19,635 nt of DNA from Gryganskiella cystojenkinii (lineage: Eukaryota > Mortierellomycota > Mortierellomycetes > Mortierellales > Mortierellaceae): NCBI GenBank assembly GCA_015852425.1, contig JAAAIG010000733.1:1-19635 (forward strand), in the 5' to 3' direction. This document shows positions 9,308-19,295 of the stretch, in pieces (position 1 is the stretch's first letter; each line of letters opens with the position of its first letter). The notes beneath the pieces were generated by a model. That model saw only the letters and a list, made by a program, of their open reading frames with translations, was not told the origin of the DNA and made no database searches. Made by a program: the position numbers and the translations under genes.

Positions 9308-11545
9308 ATGTCGTACTCGAGCCGTCGCAAAAACCTTGGTAAGGAGACCAACCATTGCATTTCATTATGGTAGAACGCGACGACCACAGCAATTCGTTTA
9401 GGTGTCCGCTGTTGTATCCGCAAACACGCGTGGAGGCATCAATGAACGGAACTCAGCGAAACAACCTTTTCTTCTTTGTCGGTATCTGCTAAGCATCGAA
9501 GAAACGTTTACTAACTGATGATACTCTTTCCTCTTTTCCTCTACTCCTTATCTCGATTGCTTCTCCTGGTACCTGCAACCTCGGTGCCTGACTCCTCCTC
9601 TCTCTTTGGACGACAAATCATTCTTTTCCGGGAACACCTACGAAAAACAACCTCAAACTCTTTGACGACTGGATACAACCCTCTCTCGCTCACTCGCTCT
9701 ACTCGACTTTCTTTCAACAAACTCTTGTTGCTGCGTTTATGTGGTCGTCTCTCCTTCCTCCTTTGCAACTTTTGCGGTCAAAACCAACAATTGACTTTTT
9801 TTTTCTTGGTGCTCTCGACCCTTTCTCTCCACGCGCCTTTTTTACTTTCTGGACCTCGCTTTTTCTTCTTTGAAAAATGGGGGAAACGGCTCACCGTCCA
9901 TTGGATAATACTCTTCTTTTTTTCGTTACTCTCTTTCATCGAATTGCTCAACTTATTTGAACGTTGGGCCCATCGCTCTCGTCCTCCTAATTGATTCTCT
10001 CTTCGGATGGGCAACAATCAACTCAAAATATCTCTCCGGTTGGAAACGTGGGGGGGTCGGTCAACATCTCTTTATCTACTCTTTCTCCCTTTAACGACAT
10101 GCAAAAAAAATCACCCCTCGGAACCTCCTCCACACAACAGTCTCGGAACTGAACCTGATGGTCGCAGGATACAGTGGCCTCGGCAAGACCAGTTTTATCC
10201 GGACCCTTTTTGGTACATTGAACCTTCGTTCCTCCACCCCAAGCGGCTCTATTAGGAGCAAGTCCTCCGTCGCCAACATTGCCTCAGATTTTAACAGCGA
10301 AAAGAGACTTGCGTCCCCTTCGTCTCCGACAAGCGCAACTGGAGGTCTGGGCGCGAAAGCCAACGGAACCAAGGACTCTCTTGGCTATGCGACTGGTGAT
10401 CTGGAACGTACCTTGAACTCGTTCGAGGCCCTGTTCGAGATTGAAGAGTCTAACGAGAAGATCAACCTGACACTCGTCGATACCCCTGGATTCCTCGGCG
10501 CGGACGATGTGGTTGATGCCCATTGCGACGAGATCCTTGCTTACCTCGAATACCAGTTCGACTTGACGCTTGCCGAGGTAAAAATGAAGTCTAGTGTTGG
10601 AAACACGAAGGGATCAATGCATTGCTATTTCTGTTCCCACTCCTCTCCTTTTCAGCATTTATTTATGTCTTTTTAAACGTTGCATCATTTCCATGAAGTG
10701 ATGACTCCTGTGTAACAAAGATGCGTTGTAGCTGGCCCTTCCTCACCATCATCGCCGTCTTTTCTTTTTTTATTGAACTACACGAAAAATAGGAGAGAAA
10801 GGTTCGCAGAAATCCAAAGGCGACCGACAATCAGATCCATGCCTGCCTGTACTTTATCGACCACTCTTCCACCCGTGCTGGAGAGGGTCTGACCAACGCT
10901 GATGTCCGAGTCCTTCAACGTCTGGGTACCCGTGTGAACCTAATCCCAGTCTTGTCCAGAGCCGATACTTTGACCCGTGCTCAGACTAAGCGATTGAAAC
11001 AGGCGATTCTTAAGGATGCTGCCGAACATCAGATTGAATTCTTCCAGTTCTTGAGCCCCAGACTCGCCAAAAAGCTCTTGCAACAACAGGGAGGATCCAC
11101 AGATCACGACGACAAAAAGCATAAGAAGCAACACCGCGTAAGCCGACAGGGTCCCGGTGACGAGGAGGAGGCAGAGGAACTTGGCGAGGACGACGAAGAA
11201 GAGGAGCATGATGACGAAGACGACGATGAGGATGAGGATGATTGGGATCCCGAACATTTGGAAGAGAAGGCTCATTTGCAGTCGTTGACACCTTTTACGG
11301 TCATTGCGAAGGAGGAGGATGTCGAGATCAAGGATAGCAAGGGCAAACCCGTCCAGGGTCGTGAGTTCCCCTGGGGTGTCCTGAACTGCTTTGATAGCAA
11401 CCACTGCGATTTGAAGTCTCTCCGGTCCGCATTGTTGTCGTCGCATCGCCAAGAGCTCAAGGAGATCACTTATGGGTACTTTTACGAAAAGTACAGAACT
11501 GAAAAGTTGCTCGCCCGCACCAAAAGCCAGCACCTTCAGTTCCAA

Positions 11546-11576
<31 letters not shown>

Positions 11577-11716
11577 GGGAAGGAGGAGCAACGCCGGTCC
11601 AGCAGCTCCAATCCAAGAACTCGGTTTTGAGGAATGGTGTAAATGAACTCACAAAGCAAGGATCGACGTTGACCGTTGGATCTGGTTCTGCGATCGCTGG
11701 TCCATGGGAGGAGTAA
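9308..11716 (+). CDS. Divergent septin-family GTPase
   Basis: Septins are filament-forming GTPases of the cell cortex and septum. Exons are 9308-9338, 10141-10577 and 10793-11716 (introns 802 and 215 nt); the product is 463 residues. G1 is GYSGLGKTS (residues 20-28, where most septins have GESGLGK), G3 is DTPG at 124-127, and G4 is SRADTLT at 211-217 in place of the usual AKADTLT. Family landmarks around these are IHACLYFID, VNLIPVLSRAD, FPWGVLNCFDSNHCDL and YFYEKYR. Between G1 and G3 lies a long Ser-rich insert. A basic patch and then a 28-residue stretch with 24 Asp/Glu (279-306) expand the loop before the PFTVIA strand. The C-terminus has an 11-Gln tract (407-417) and no obvious coiled coil. 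It may belong with the divergent AspE/Spr28-like septins; that grouping is a guess. Confidence 0.93.
9339..10140 (+). other. Septin intron 1, 802 nt
   Basis: Donor CTTG|GTAAGG, acceptor CACAACAG|TCTC, phase 1; the join gives KNLVSELNLMVAGYSG. It is several times longer than most introns here, C/T-rich on the sense strand, and holds a 158-codon stop-free stretch (9518-9994) rich in Leu, Phe and Ser. That stretch looks like a by-product of pyrimidine richness. A missed internal exon cannot be excluded. Confidence 0.75.
11159..11242 (+). repeat. GA-rich acidic-codon tract in septin
   Basis: GAN-codon run encoding residues 279-306, of which 24 of 28 are Asp or Glu. It follows a Lys/His/Arg patch (KKHKKQHRVSR). 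The charge blocks would form a disordered polyampholyte loop; that is inferred. Confidence 0.9.
11543..11575 (+). repeat. CAG/CAA repeat coding Gln11 in septin
   Basis: Eleven Gln codons: one CAA, seven CAG, two CAA, one CAG. The pure CAG core of seven could be length-variable between strains. Confidence 0.95.
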
Positions 11717-11800
11717 GAACAAGAAGGAAAAATAAGACCACAGGAGCTGGACCTCTTTTCGCAAGCCTAATCAAGCAATCCGGCAATCATTGTCATCACT

Positions 11801-11820
11801 TCTCTCTCTCTCTCTCTCTA
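11801..11820 (+). repeat. (TC)n microsatellite
   Basis: Simple TC dinucleotide run in the septin 3' flank, about ten units. Confidence 0.85.
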
Positions 11821-11948
11821 TCGGATACCAGAAACTCAAATACTTAATGATATTCACTATCGACAACCGGTCAGTCTAACTCAACGCAACGCTATTCAAC
11901 AAAACAAAAGCAGAAAACATAAAAAAAATATCCAACACATATCAAACG

Positions 11949-11954
11949 AATAAA
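11949..11954 (+). terminator. Candidate septin poly(A) signal AATAAA
   Basis: Canonical AATAAA 233 nt after the septin stop codon. Fungal poly(A) signals are loose, so this is only a candidate. Confidence 0.4.
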
Positions 11955-12560
11955 TCAAGTCAACTGAGGACGACAAAGGACAAGGACGGTGAACCAAACC
12001 ACGCCGTCCAATAACACGAACGTCAAGAACCGGAGGAGGACGTTATAGAACGAAAGAGCTATTAAATCATCAACACCAATTTACCCAACCCAACATCTCT
12101 TTTTTCCTTACACTTGCGGGCTCTATTTTTTTTTTACTAATATTTTTTTTTGGTGGCGTTTTGCTTTTGGTACTGGCCTAATTATTGCACGCTTTTCATC
12201 CTTCGCGTTTGTCAGCCCTCACGTTTCTCCCCTTGTCGTCATCAGCCATTTTCATCATATTTTTTTCGCCGCTACTACCGTACTTGTCCACATGCCCAAC
12301 GGTTCCAGGTAATTCTACATTTACTTCTGACATGAGCAAGACATCTCCTTGGACATGCCTTCCCTTGAAGACGGGCTTAGCAGCGATTTAATCAGATGTT
12401 TCTTTTGGAGAATCGTCATTTTTTGTTTGACGAGGGGAGGAGATAATATAATTAGCGGAGAAAAAAATGATACGCTCCATGTAACGTTGTCGTCGCTGCT
12501 TATGGAAGTGGGTAACTTATTATAGTGTAATTTAATAAGGAGAAAGCGAGGTGGTTCAAT

Positions 12561-15500
12561 TTATGCCTCCTTCTTGATCAACTCGACAATAATGTCACCG
12601 CTACTGTTTTTCATCATCACCAACCCGGGTCCCTCACCGATCGTTCCGATAATCTCGCGTGTAATGACCGAATCTCTCTCTTCTTCCTTCTTGCGTTGCT
12701 TCTCAGACTTGGTTAATCCAGACGTGGACGGTGAGGAGGACCCATGGATGGAACGACTACCGCTGCCACTACCAGTGGCACCACCAACTTCTCCAAAGGA
12801 CCGATTCTCTGTGAAGGACCCATTCGTCGATTCTGCCCTAGAGTTAGGTCCGGATCCGTTCGAGGTCACGGTGCTGTTACTGAACTGATGTTGTTGAGGC
12901 GGTGGTGTTGGGTAATGATGCTGGATGTCATGAGTTCCGTTCTTGTACTGGTATTGATGATGACCATTGCTGTTGTTGCTGTAGTTGGTGTGGTGCTGTT
13001 TTTGCTGTTGTTGGTTGGGATGGCTGCTGTGGTTGTGGGGGTGATGATCGTCGCCCCAGGACATGGCCGTTCCATTCGAAGAAGACCTGGAGGGGATTAA
13101 ATTGGACTGTCCCGAGACCTGACTATGACTGTCTGCCGTCAACGTTGCCTGTTGCTGCTGGTGATGATGCTGTTGATGTTGACTGTAAGAATAATTCTTG
13201 TCACTTGCCGAGGGCATCGTCAACATTGCACCCTCCAACCGGACAAAACTCGGTTCATCCAAAAAGACTTTTCCGTAATGTGTCCTGCTTTCAAGTCGAC
13301 CCTGGAAATTACTTGATAATCGGACACGCAACGGTCCCCCAAAATTGATAAAGTTGCCCAGGATCCGTTGATCGGGCTCTGCCACAAGGATACGAATGTC
13401 CAGGGGCGCGCATTGCGTCTTGGCCTCGACTGTGAACGGACCAAAGAGATCGGATCCATCGACGTGTACATCGACCCGGTTGTTGGCACCGACACAGATG
13501 ACCTTGGGAGACGGTGCCTGGTCCTCCGTGTTGAGCAGATGGACGTTGGTTTTGATCCACCCGGAACGAGCTTGGGCATACAACCGCGCGACACTGTATT
13601 TGCCGCGGATGCTTCCCTGGACTTTGCTGTTGATCTTTGCGGATTCGCCATAGAAGTTCTATGTAAAAATGAGAGAAAATTGGATCCATGTATACTTTCA
13701 GTCAGCTCCGCGAAACTAAAGAGTACAAAAGAAATGGCTAATGAGAAAAAACTTACGTCGATCGAGATCTCGCCCCGCATGATCTCAATCTCGAGATTCT
13801 TGATGAACGTGTGGTTGATGTTGCCGATCGACAACTCGACGTTCGTGCCGGTAATTGTGAAGGACTCTAAAGAATCCAAGTTGCGAGGGATCGTGATAAA
13901 GACCTGGAACGTACAGGCTTTTTCGAGTTTGTCCTCCATCGGCGTATGGATCGTATACGTGTATTGATTGCCGTCCTGAACAGGCTCTAGTGCAGCGGCG
14001 TTCTTGAGGATCGCTTCCCGCGCCTGAACACTGGTCTTTATCTGGATCATGTCCTCATTTCCGCTCAATATCGTGATCTCGCCCTAAATCAAGAGGATGA
14101 GGCAAAAAAAATATTTAAAAAAAAACGAGGAGAGGAAGAGTATATGGTTAGACTATGTTTCCCACAAGATGAGTCGATCTGGGAGTCGTTCAAGAAGCTA
14201 CTGCAAGTTCTAGCGTAAAACCTTGAGCAAAGAAGGAAAAGAACTCTCGGGAAATGGGCAAAAAAAAAGGTTGCTCTTGTTGTTTGTCTTTTCTCTTTCT
14301 CTCTCTTGTGTCTCTCTTGTTCTTTCTTTGTTCTCCCCAACAATAAGAACAGAGTGAGCATTTGAAGACATTGAGTTCGCCAAGAGGAAACGCTTTTCTC
14401 ATCCACAATAGGCAAGAGAGTATTTTTCTTTCAGAGCAGAAAGAGCAGAGCGTTCCTGAACCGATTGTGCGACAAACAAGTTCCCTTTTCTTTCCTCGTC
14501 CTTCGTTTTGCACACGCTAGACCGTTTGTTTAAAGAAGAATGGGGTGCAGGGTAGGGTGGGGTGATGGACAAGGGCGGAGACACAGGAGGCAAAATATAA
14601 GAAAGGGAATATGAGAGCAAATCAGGCGCCGGGCGCAATGTGTCACCAACATTCTGTTCTAGCGTGTCGGTCCCCTTCCCTTCCTGCTCCCTGCTCTTGA
14701 CTGGGGAACAAATCCATTCCTTTTTTCGGTTCGCCAGGGTAATGCCGAATCATTCGGCGCCCACGGAGTAACCGGATTGTCGCCCTGTTCCCAGTCCAGG
14801 CTCTGCAATGAAGGTTCGTCTTTTTTGTCTTCTTCTGACATTTTTTATGTTGTGCCTCTGCGCTGCTCACTAGTCCAACTACCTCGCATACTCTTTGTTC
14901 AGGTGCTTAGCCTGAAAAAATTCAGCAGAGTGTCGCACAAGAAACAACGGAAATCGAGAAACACTCCTCTCCGATAGGTTTTTTGATGTGTCTGCTGTTC
15001 CTTTTGCCGCTCTCAACATGCCACACAAACTTAAGCAAAACGAAAAAAAAAATCTCCCCATCAAAAATTTCTCATCATCGTTGACTCGATTGACAAAAAA
15101 ATTAAAACAACGTGAACAAAGAAAGCGACAACAAAGAGAAGGTTCACCTTCTATCCCTCAAACAAAAACAAAAAAAAAAAAATGTTTCAGGGTTCTCGCC
15201 CTTTTTTGAACAGGAAAGCGACCGTGCTTTCAACAGAGTTGAAGCTGCGACAAATTTGCCACGACTGGCTGCGGGGGAGGGGAGTGAAAAGGTCAAAGGG
15301 TCAAAACGGACGAAGCGGCGTTCAAGACACCATCTCCCGGTCGCGCAACACCTTTTCCGAGAATGTAATCAGCAGCGGAGGGAGAGGAAGAGAAGACTGG
15401 AGCGAGAGCGTCATGGGATGGGATGGATTGGGCGTATCGCGGAATTCCTTATGGAGTGTTGTCTGTGTTCTGCGGTTTTCGCTCTGTTTTTCCCTTTAAT

Positions 15501-16369
15501 CCTCTGCCCTGCAAGGTGTCGCTCTGACTTTATGGTGATGATGATGTTGTTGTTGTTTACGAACAGATGATTGCCCAGGCGTGCCTAGTGATGCATTTAC
15601 CTCCCCCCCCCCCCCCCCCCCATTCTTCTAAGAAGAGAAAACCAAAATCGAGAGCTCTGTCAGCTTGATTGTGACCAAAAGGAGACAAGATTCACGGATT
15701 GAATTGAATGGCAAAAAAGGAACAATGGGATGATGAAAGAGGGTTTGGTGCAACGTGAAATTAACGCAACAGACGAGACGAGACGTCCTTTGTTCAAAAA
15801 ATAATAATTAAAAAAACAGGCACGATCAATGGTGCGTTGAATGGATGGTTCTGAACTTCCAGTGGGCCAGATCAGTGGCAGGGCAAAAGGAATGGGGTTT
15901 TTTTTGGAGTCGACTTGAAATAAATGAAGGGTGCGTGCGTTGCATGCTGACAAGAGTCATTGATTGCGCTGTGTGGCGTGCATGTGTTTACTTCCGTCTG
16001 TGTGTTGTTTGATGTTTGAAAAGAGAAAGAAAACAGCAACGATGGAATTCCGAGGGATCGAGAGAGGGACTTTGATCGAGGATAGCAGCACTGGTCAATG
16101 AAGGCGCAGTCAGGATTGAAGGAAGTTCTACACTCCATCTCCTTCCTTCACCGGAGAATTGCAACAGACACGCACATTTTTTCTTCGTCTTCTCGTCAAG
16201 GGAATCGAGACTAACGAAAGACACTAGAAATATTTTCGGAGAGAATTTTTCACTTTACCTTGGCTAGACCAACGACGTTGATAGCGATATTTGAGCACAA
16301 CTCTGCACTGATCTGAACATCCTCATTGTCGTACCGAGCTGGCTGCAACGGTTTTTGAAAGATTCCCAT
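12561..16369 (-). CDS. DUF7330/DUF4097-like beta protein with Q/H/N-rich tail
   Basis: Function unknown. Exons are 16369-16259 (MGIFQKPLQPARY...GLAK, 37 codons), 14083-13757 (109 codons) and 13658-12561 (366 codons with stop); the product is 511 residues. Both junctions are phase 0. Residues 1 to about 295 alternate short beta strands and turns with motifs such as GLAKGEITI, RGEISIDNFYGESAKINS and LESRTHYGKVFLDE. This resembles the fungal DUF7330 and adhesin-like DUF4097 beta-solenoid families. Residues about 299-475 are low complexity, rich in Gln, His, Asn, Ser and Gly. The last 36 return to a strand pattern (IIGTIGEGPGLVMMKNSSGD). Exons 2 and 3 are secure. Exon 1 lies 2,175 nt upstream; phase, strand pattern and a fair start context (AACGATGG) support it. 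Relatives often carry a membrane segment before this domain and none is in this model, so further 5' exons may be missing. Confidence 0.72.
14659..14841 (-). CDS. Candidate alternative start exon, MSEEDKKDEP...
   Basis: Sixty-codon ORF within the large intron, on the same strand as the host gene. Its start context is good (AAAAATGTC), and the composition looks protein-like: acidic/basic start, then DNPVTPWAPNDSALPW. I see no strong donor that would join it to the exon at 14083, and no family match. It may be an alternative first exon of the DUF7330-like gene, the start of an independent small gene, or chance. Confidence 0.3.
   Translation of the reverse strand: MSEEDKKDEPSLQSLDWEQGDNPVTPWAPNDSALPWRTEKRNGFVPQSRAGSRKGRGPTR
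15603..15621 (+). repeat. C19 homopolymer
   Basis: Nineteen consecutive C on the plus strand, within the large intron (G19 on the sense strand). It is the only long C or G run in a window otherwise dominated by A and T runs. Confidence 0.93.
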
Positions 16370-17440
16370 CGTTATATAGGCGATATGGCAGGTGCCGGTT
16401 TTCCTGAAATGAGGAGGGTGGAAGGTTGGTTGTAAGTGAGATAAGGGACCGGTCGAATTTTTGGTTGGCTTTACTAGGGCGAAGGTATGATGCGGACTGA
16501 CGAGACGGCGCACAAAAAAACAGGGTCGAATTTGTTATCGGAGAATAGGATGATGAATAATTTTCTCCTTGACGGTCGATCTCGCGATATGTGGAGGTAA
16601 AAAAAAGGGGGAAAGGTGGATGTTGAAGGTAAAGGATAGGGAGAGTCGAAGTGAAAGATAGCGTTGTAAAGGAAGGATGCGAGAATAATGGATCAGAGGA
16701 TCGAAAGAAAGTTGAGCGAAAAGGGAAAGTGAAGGGAAAAAAGAGAAGTAAGAAAAAGAAAAAGAAAAAGAGACAACCAGGGAGAACCAAAAGGGTAAAA
16801 GGGAAAACAAACGGATGAGAGCGTTTTTAGAGGACAAAACGGCGTGCACAAACAAGCAACACAAAAACAAACAGACCAGACCCAGCAAAGACGAACAAAA
16901 ACAGCAGATGAACGGCGAGCAGCGTGGCAAAGACAACCCTTGACCTTCGAATTGTAATTGGACAGGAGTTTGACCCTCTTTTGGATAAGAATTTTGACTT
17001 TGACTTTTGCTTCGACAGCTGTTGCTCTCTACGACAAAAGCCCGTCAAGCATCAAGAAAACATAATTTGTGTGTGAAAAAAGGAGAGAGAAACAGGGCCA
17101 GGCACCACTTTGATCCTGTCACCTGTTTTGTTCGCCATGTCGAGGAGAGCCACAATTGATGAAATTTTGTGTTTTCCCATCAGCAATTCCCCCCTGGCTG
17201 ATGGCTCAAGAAACCTTGAGAAGGGAGAAAGGAGTCTGTTAGGCATGAGAAAATGTGGTTGCCTCGTGAAGAATAAAGAGTAATCTACGCGGTCATTCCA
17301 TGTTTCCTTCTGTTCGGCCCATAGCATTAATTACACAGGCCTTAAAAGAGTCAAAATAAAAATATATAAAAATGTTATTTATTTCAGTGAGCTAAAGGGT
17401 CGTCCAGCATAACACAGTGATACTTCCCCCTCGTCCTTCT
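16370..17440. other. 5' flank of DUF7330-like gene and P450 3' flank
   Basis: The stretch from 16440 to 17050 is A/G-rich on the plus strand, so T/C-rich on the minus sense strand. It yields several overlapping Phe/Leu/Ser-rich minus ORFs, one with a hydrophobic stretch near 16827-16950, none with a family match. A phase-2 acceptor (ATTTCAG|GAAAACC) at about 16405 would allow upstream coding sequence to join KTGTCHIAYITMGIF, but I found no convincing donor. The 17340-17440 part is the P450 3' UTR. Confidence 0.5.
17378..17383 (-). terminator. Candidate P450 poly(A) signal AATAAA
   Basis: AATAAA on the minus strand, about 57 nt past the P450 stop codon. Position and sequence fit a cleavage/polyadenylation signal. 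Confidence 0.5.
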
Positions 17441-19295
17441 CTAATCCCTGGAAGTCACGATCGTAGACAAGGGAAAGGCCATGGGCAAAGTCACCGATCC
17501 CTTATACACAGGACCCTGAGTACGACCCGGTGCCAGCTTGAAGTTATACCGCTGCAACAGCATGCAAGTAGTCACCAGGGCCTCCAACGTCGCAAACGTC
17601 TGCCCCAGACACAGTCTCGGCCCCGCATTAAACGATGGGAACTTGAACGGACTCTCGGGTCGGAACTTGCCAAATGGACTCGCGTTCGTCTTCTCTCCAA
17701 CAATGGAATCGGAGGACGTGTCGAGCCAGCGTTCAGGAACAAACTGTTCGGCATCAATACCCCAGACCTCTGTATTGCGAGCCATACACCAGGGCGAGAT
17801 CGCTATCAAATCTCCCTTATAGACTCGGACACCCCCCGGAAGGATATCATCATCGACCGCCGTCTTGAAGTTCTTGGGGACTGGGGGGTACAATCTCAGG
17901 GTCTCGTGGAAGACCGCCTTAAGATAAGGGAGTTCTTGCATCATGGCCTCGTACGTGTACTTGCGGTTGCCCTGGAGGACCGCATCGATCTCTCGGACGA
18001 GGTTCTGCATCACGCGAGGATTCGTCATTAGTGAATAGAACTGCCAGGTTAAGGCCTGAGCGGTCGTATCACGTCCAGCACTATTTTTTTTCAAGCGAAT
18101 CAGAAATGTTGATCAATTAGTTTTTAGTATTCTTTAGCATCAAAGTAAAACATTTCAAAAGATCATGCTCGCTAGAACATGGAAGTATGGTACGTACATC
18201 ATAAAGTTAACAAAGACATCTCTCAGCTCGACATCCGTCAACATGGATCCATCGTCGGCGACATGGTTAATGAAATGATCCAAAAGATCCATGGGTCTCT
18301 TATCTCTCTCCTCTTCGGTCTCGTTCCTCCTCTTATTCACCGCCTCAGCCGCAAATTTGTCCAAGACCCCAATGGCGCTCCTCAGCTTACGGGCCTTTCC
18401 GGGTATGATCTTGTCTGTAATAAACCAGAATGGGTTCGAGACTCGCCTATCCGTGTTTGCCGTCAGATAATCGAACGCGGTTCCAAACTCGTTGGGACCC
18501 TCACATGTCAGTGCATTGAAGTCCAGACCGAACGTCAATTTCCCGAACGCGTCCAACGTCAGCTTCAAAAAGCTTTCTTGAAGATCAACGGAGGTTTGGG
18601 CAAGTTGATGACGTTCGAGAACTGAGCAAAGATCGCGTCCGGTTTCTTGAAAGGCCCCGTCGACGAGTTGACGGTAGATTTTTGTGGTAAAGATGTTGGC
18701 TGCGGTCTTGCGATGGAATCGCCATTCCTCATGATCAGAGACAAAAATACCGGCGCCGAGGAAATCTTTGAGTTGGTCTCGGAAAAGTTTTCCCTTCACG
18801 TAGTTGTTGAAGTTGGCTATAGTTGAAAATAGAAAAAATAGAGGGGAAAAAATCGACGGTCAGTGTCACGCACATCAAATGAGTGTTTATGCCTCCCATT
18901 CTCATGCCTCTTTTGAAAGAAAACCTACTCTTCAAAACATGTTCATAGTCGGCAGGCGTGTTGACTGCGATTAACCGTCCAAAGATAGGAACCGTGAGAG
19001 AAAAGTAGGACCCTAATTTTTGAAAGCCCTCATTCATGGAGTCGAGGGAGTCGACCTGTCTCTTGGCCATCCTAGGTAGGTCACCGATGAGCGGGAAAGC
19101 ACCCGGTACGGTCTTACCCTTCAAGTCTGGTCGAGCTCGGGTAAAGATGGCTCGGTTGGGGTATTTGAGGATCGCAGCGACCAGGACGCCGATCGTGGCC
19201 AGGACCACATATTCAAAGGAGGATCGTTTCCCTTTCCGGACCTGCTTTTCAATAAATCTCATAAGGCCCACTAACGCCATTGTGTTGGTAGCCAT
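17441..19295 (-). CDS. Cytochrome P450 monooxygenase, CYP52/CYP86-like
   Basis: Haem-thiolate monooxygenase, expected on the ER membrane and fed by a P450 reductase. Exons are 19295-18929, 18816-18198 and 18080-17441 (introns 112 and 117 nt), giving 541 residues, a usual length. The start at 19295 (CATGGC) is followed by a membrane anchor at about residues 28-44. The I-helix motif AGRDTT is at 330-335, ExxR is E388/R391 in ETLRLYPP, PERW ends at W447, and the haem signature FNAGPRLCLG carries the ligand C486. Splicing restores HVLKTNFNNYVKG and FVNFMIAGRDTT. The I-helix and haem motifs resemble the fatty-acid/alkane omega-hydroxylase clan (fungal CYP52, plant CYP86/94/704). The substrate is inferred from that likeness only. 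No key residue is missing, so it should be functional. Confidence 0.97.

Larger units (their letters stand above)
11717..12560. other. Convergent 3' flanks of septin and DUF7330-like gene
   Basis: 844 nt between two stop codons facing each other. It holds a TC dinucleotide run near 11801-11820, an AATAAA for the septin at 11949-11954, and T-rich DNA near 12100-12280. No ORF is convincing. Overlapping 3' UTRs are possible. Confidence 0.55.
14084..16258 (-). other. Candidate 2,175-nt intron of the DUF7330-like gene
   Basis: Donor CCAAG|GTAAAG, acceptor GATTTAG|GGCGAG, phase 0 on both sides; the join reads NVVGLAKGEITILSG. About 2.2 kb is exceptional beside the 98-nt second intron. Inside are a 60-codon minus-strand ORF with a good start (14841-14659), C19 at 15603-15621, and several A-rich runs on the plus strand (T-rich on the sense strand). 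It could be one long intron, or hide an alternative promoter and first exon. Confidence 0.55.

Noticed and set aside
9518..9994. 158-codon plus-strand ORF
   Set aside because: It sits in the septin intron and is Leu/Phe/Ser-rich from C/T-rich DNA. No domain is visible, so I did not call it a gene, though it is listed as an oddity.
12744..13348. Plus-strand ORFs rich in Val, Met, Cys and Leu
   Set aside because: Antisense to the Gln/His/Asn tail of the DUF7330-like gene. The composition is what reversed CAN/AAY codons give.
17417..18031. 204-codon plus-strand ORF
   Set aside because: Antisense to the P450 last exon, which has an unmistakable haem signature.
18428..18445. tRNA B-box-like GGGTTCGAGACTC
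   Set aside because: It lies in the P450 coding exon with no matching A box or cloverleaf around it.
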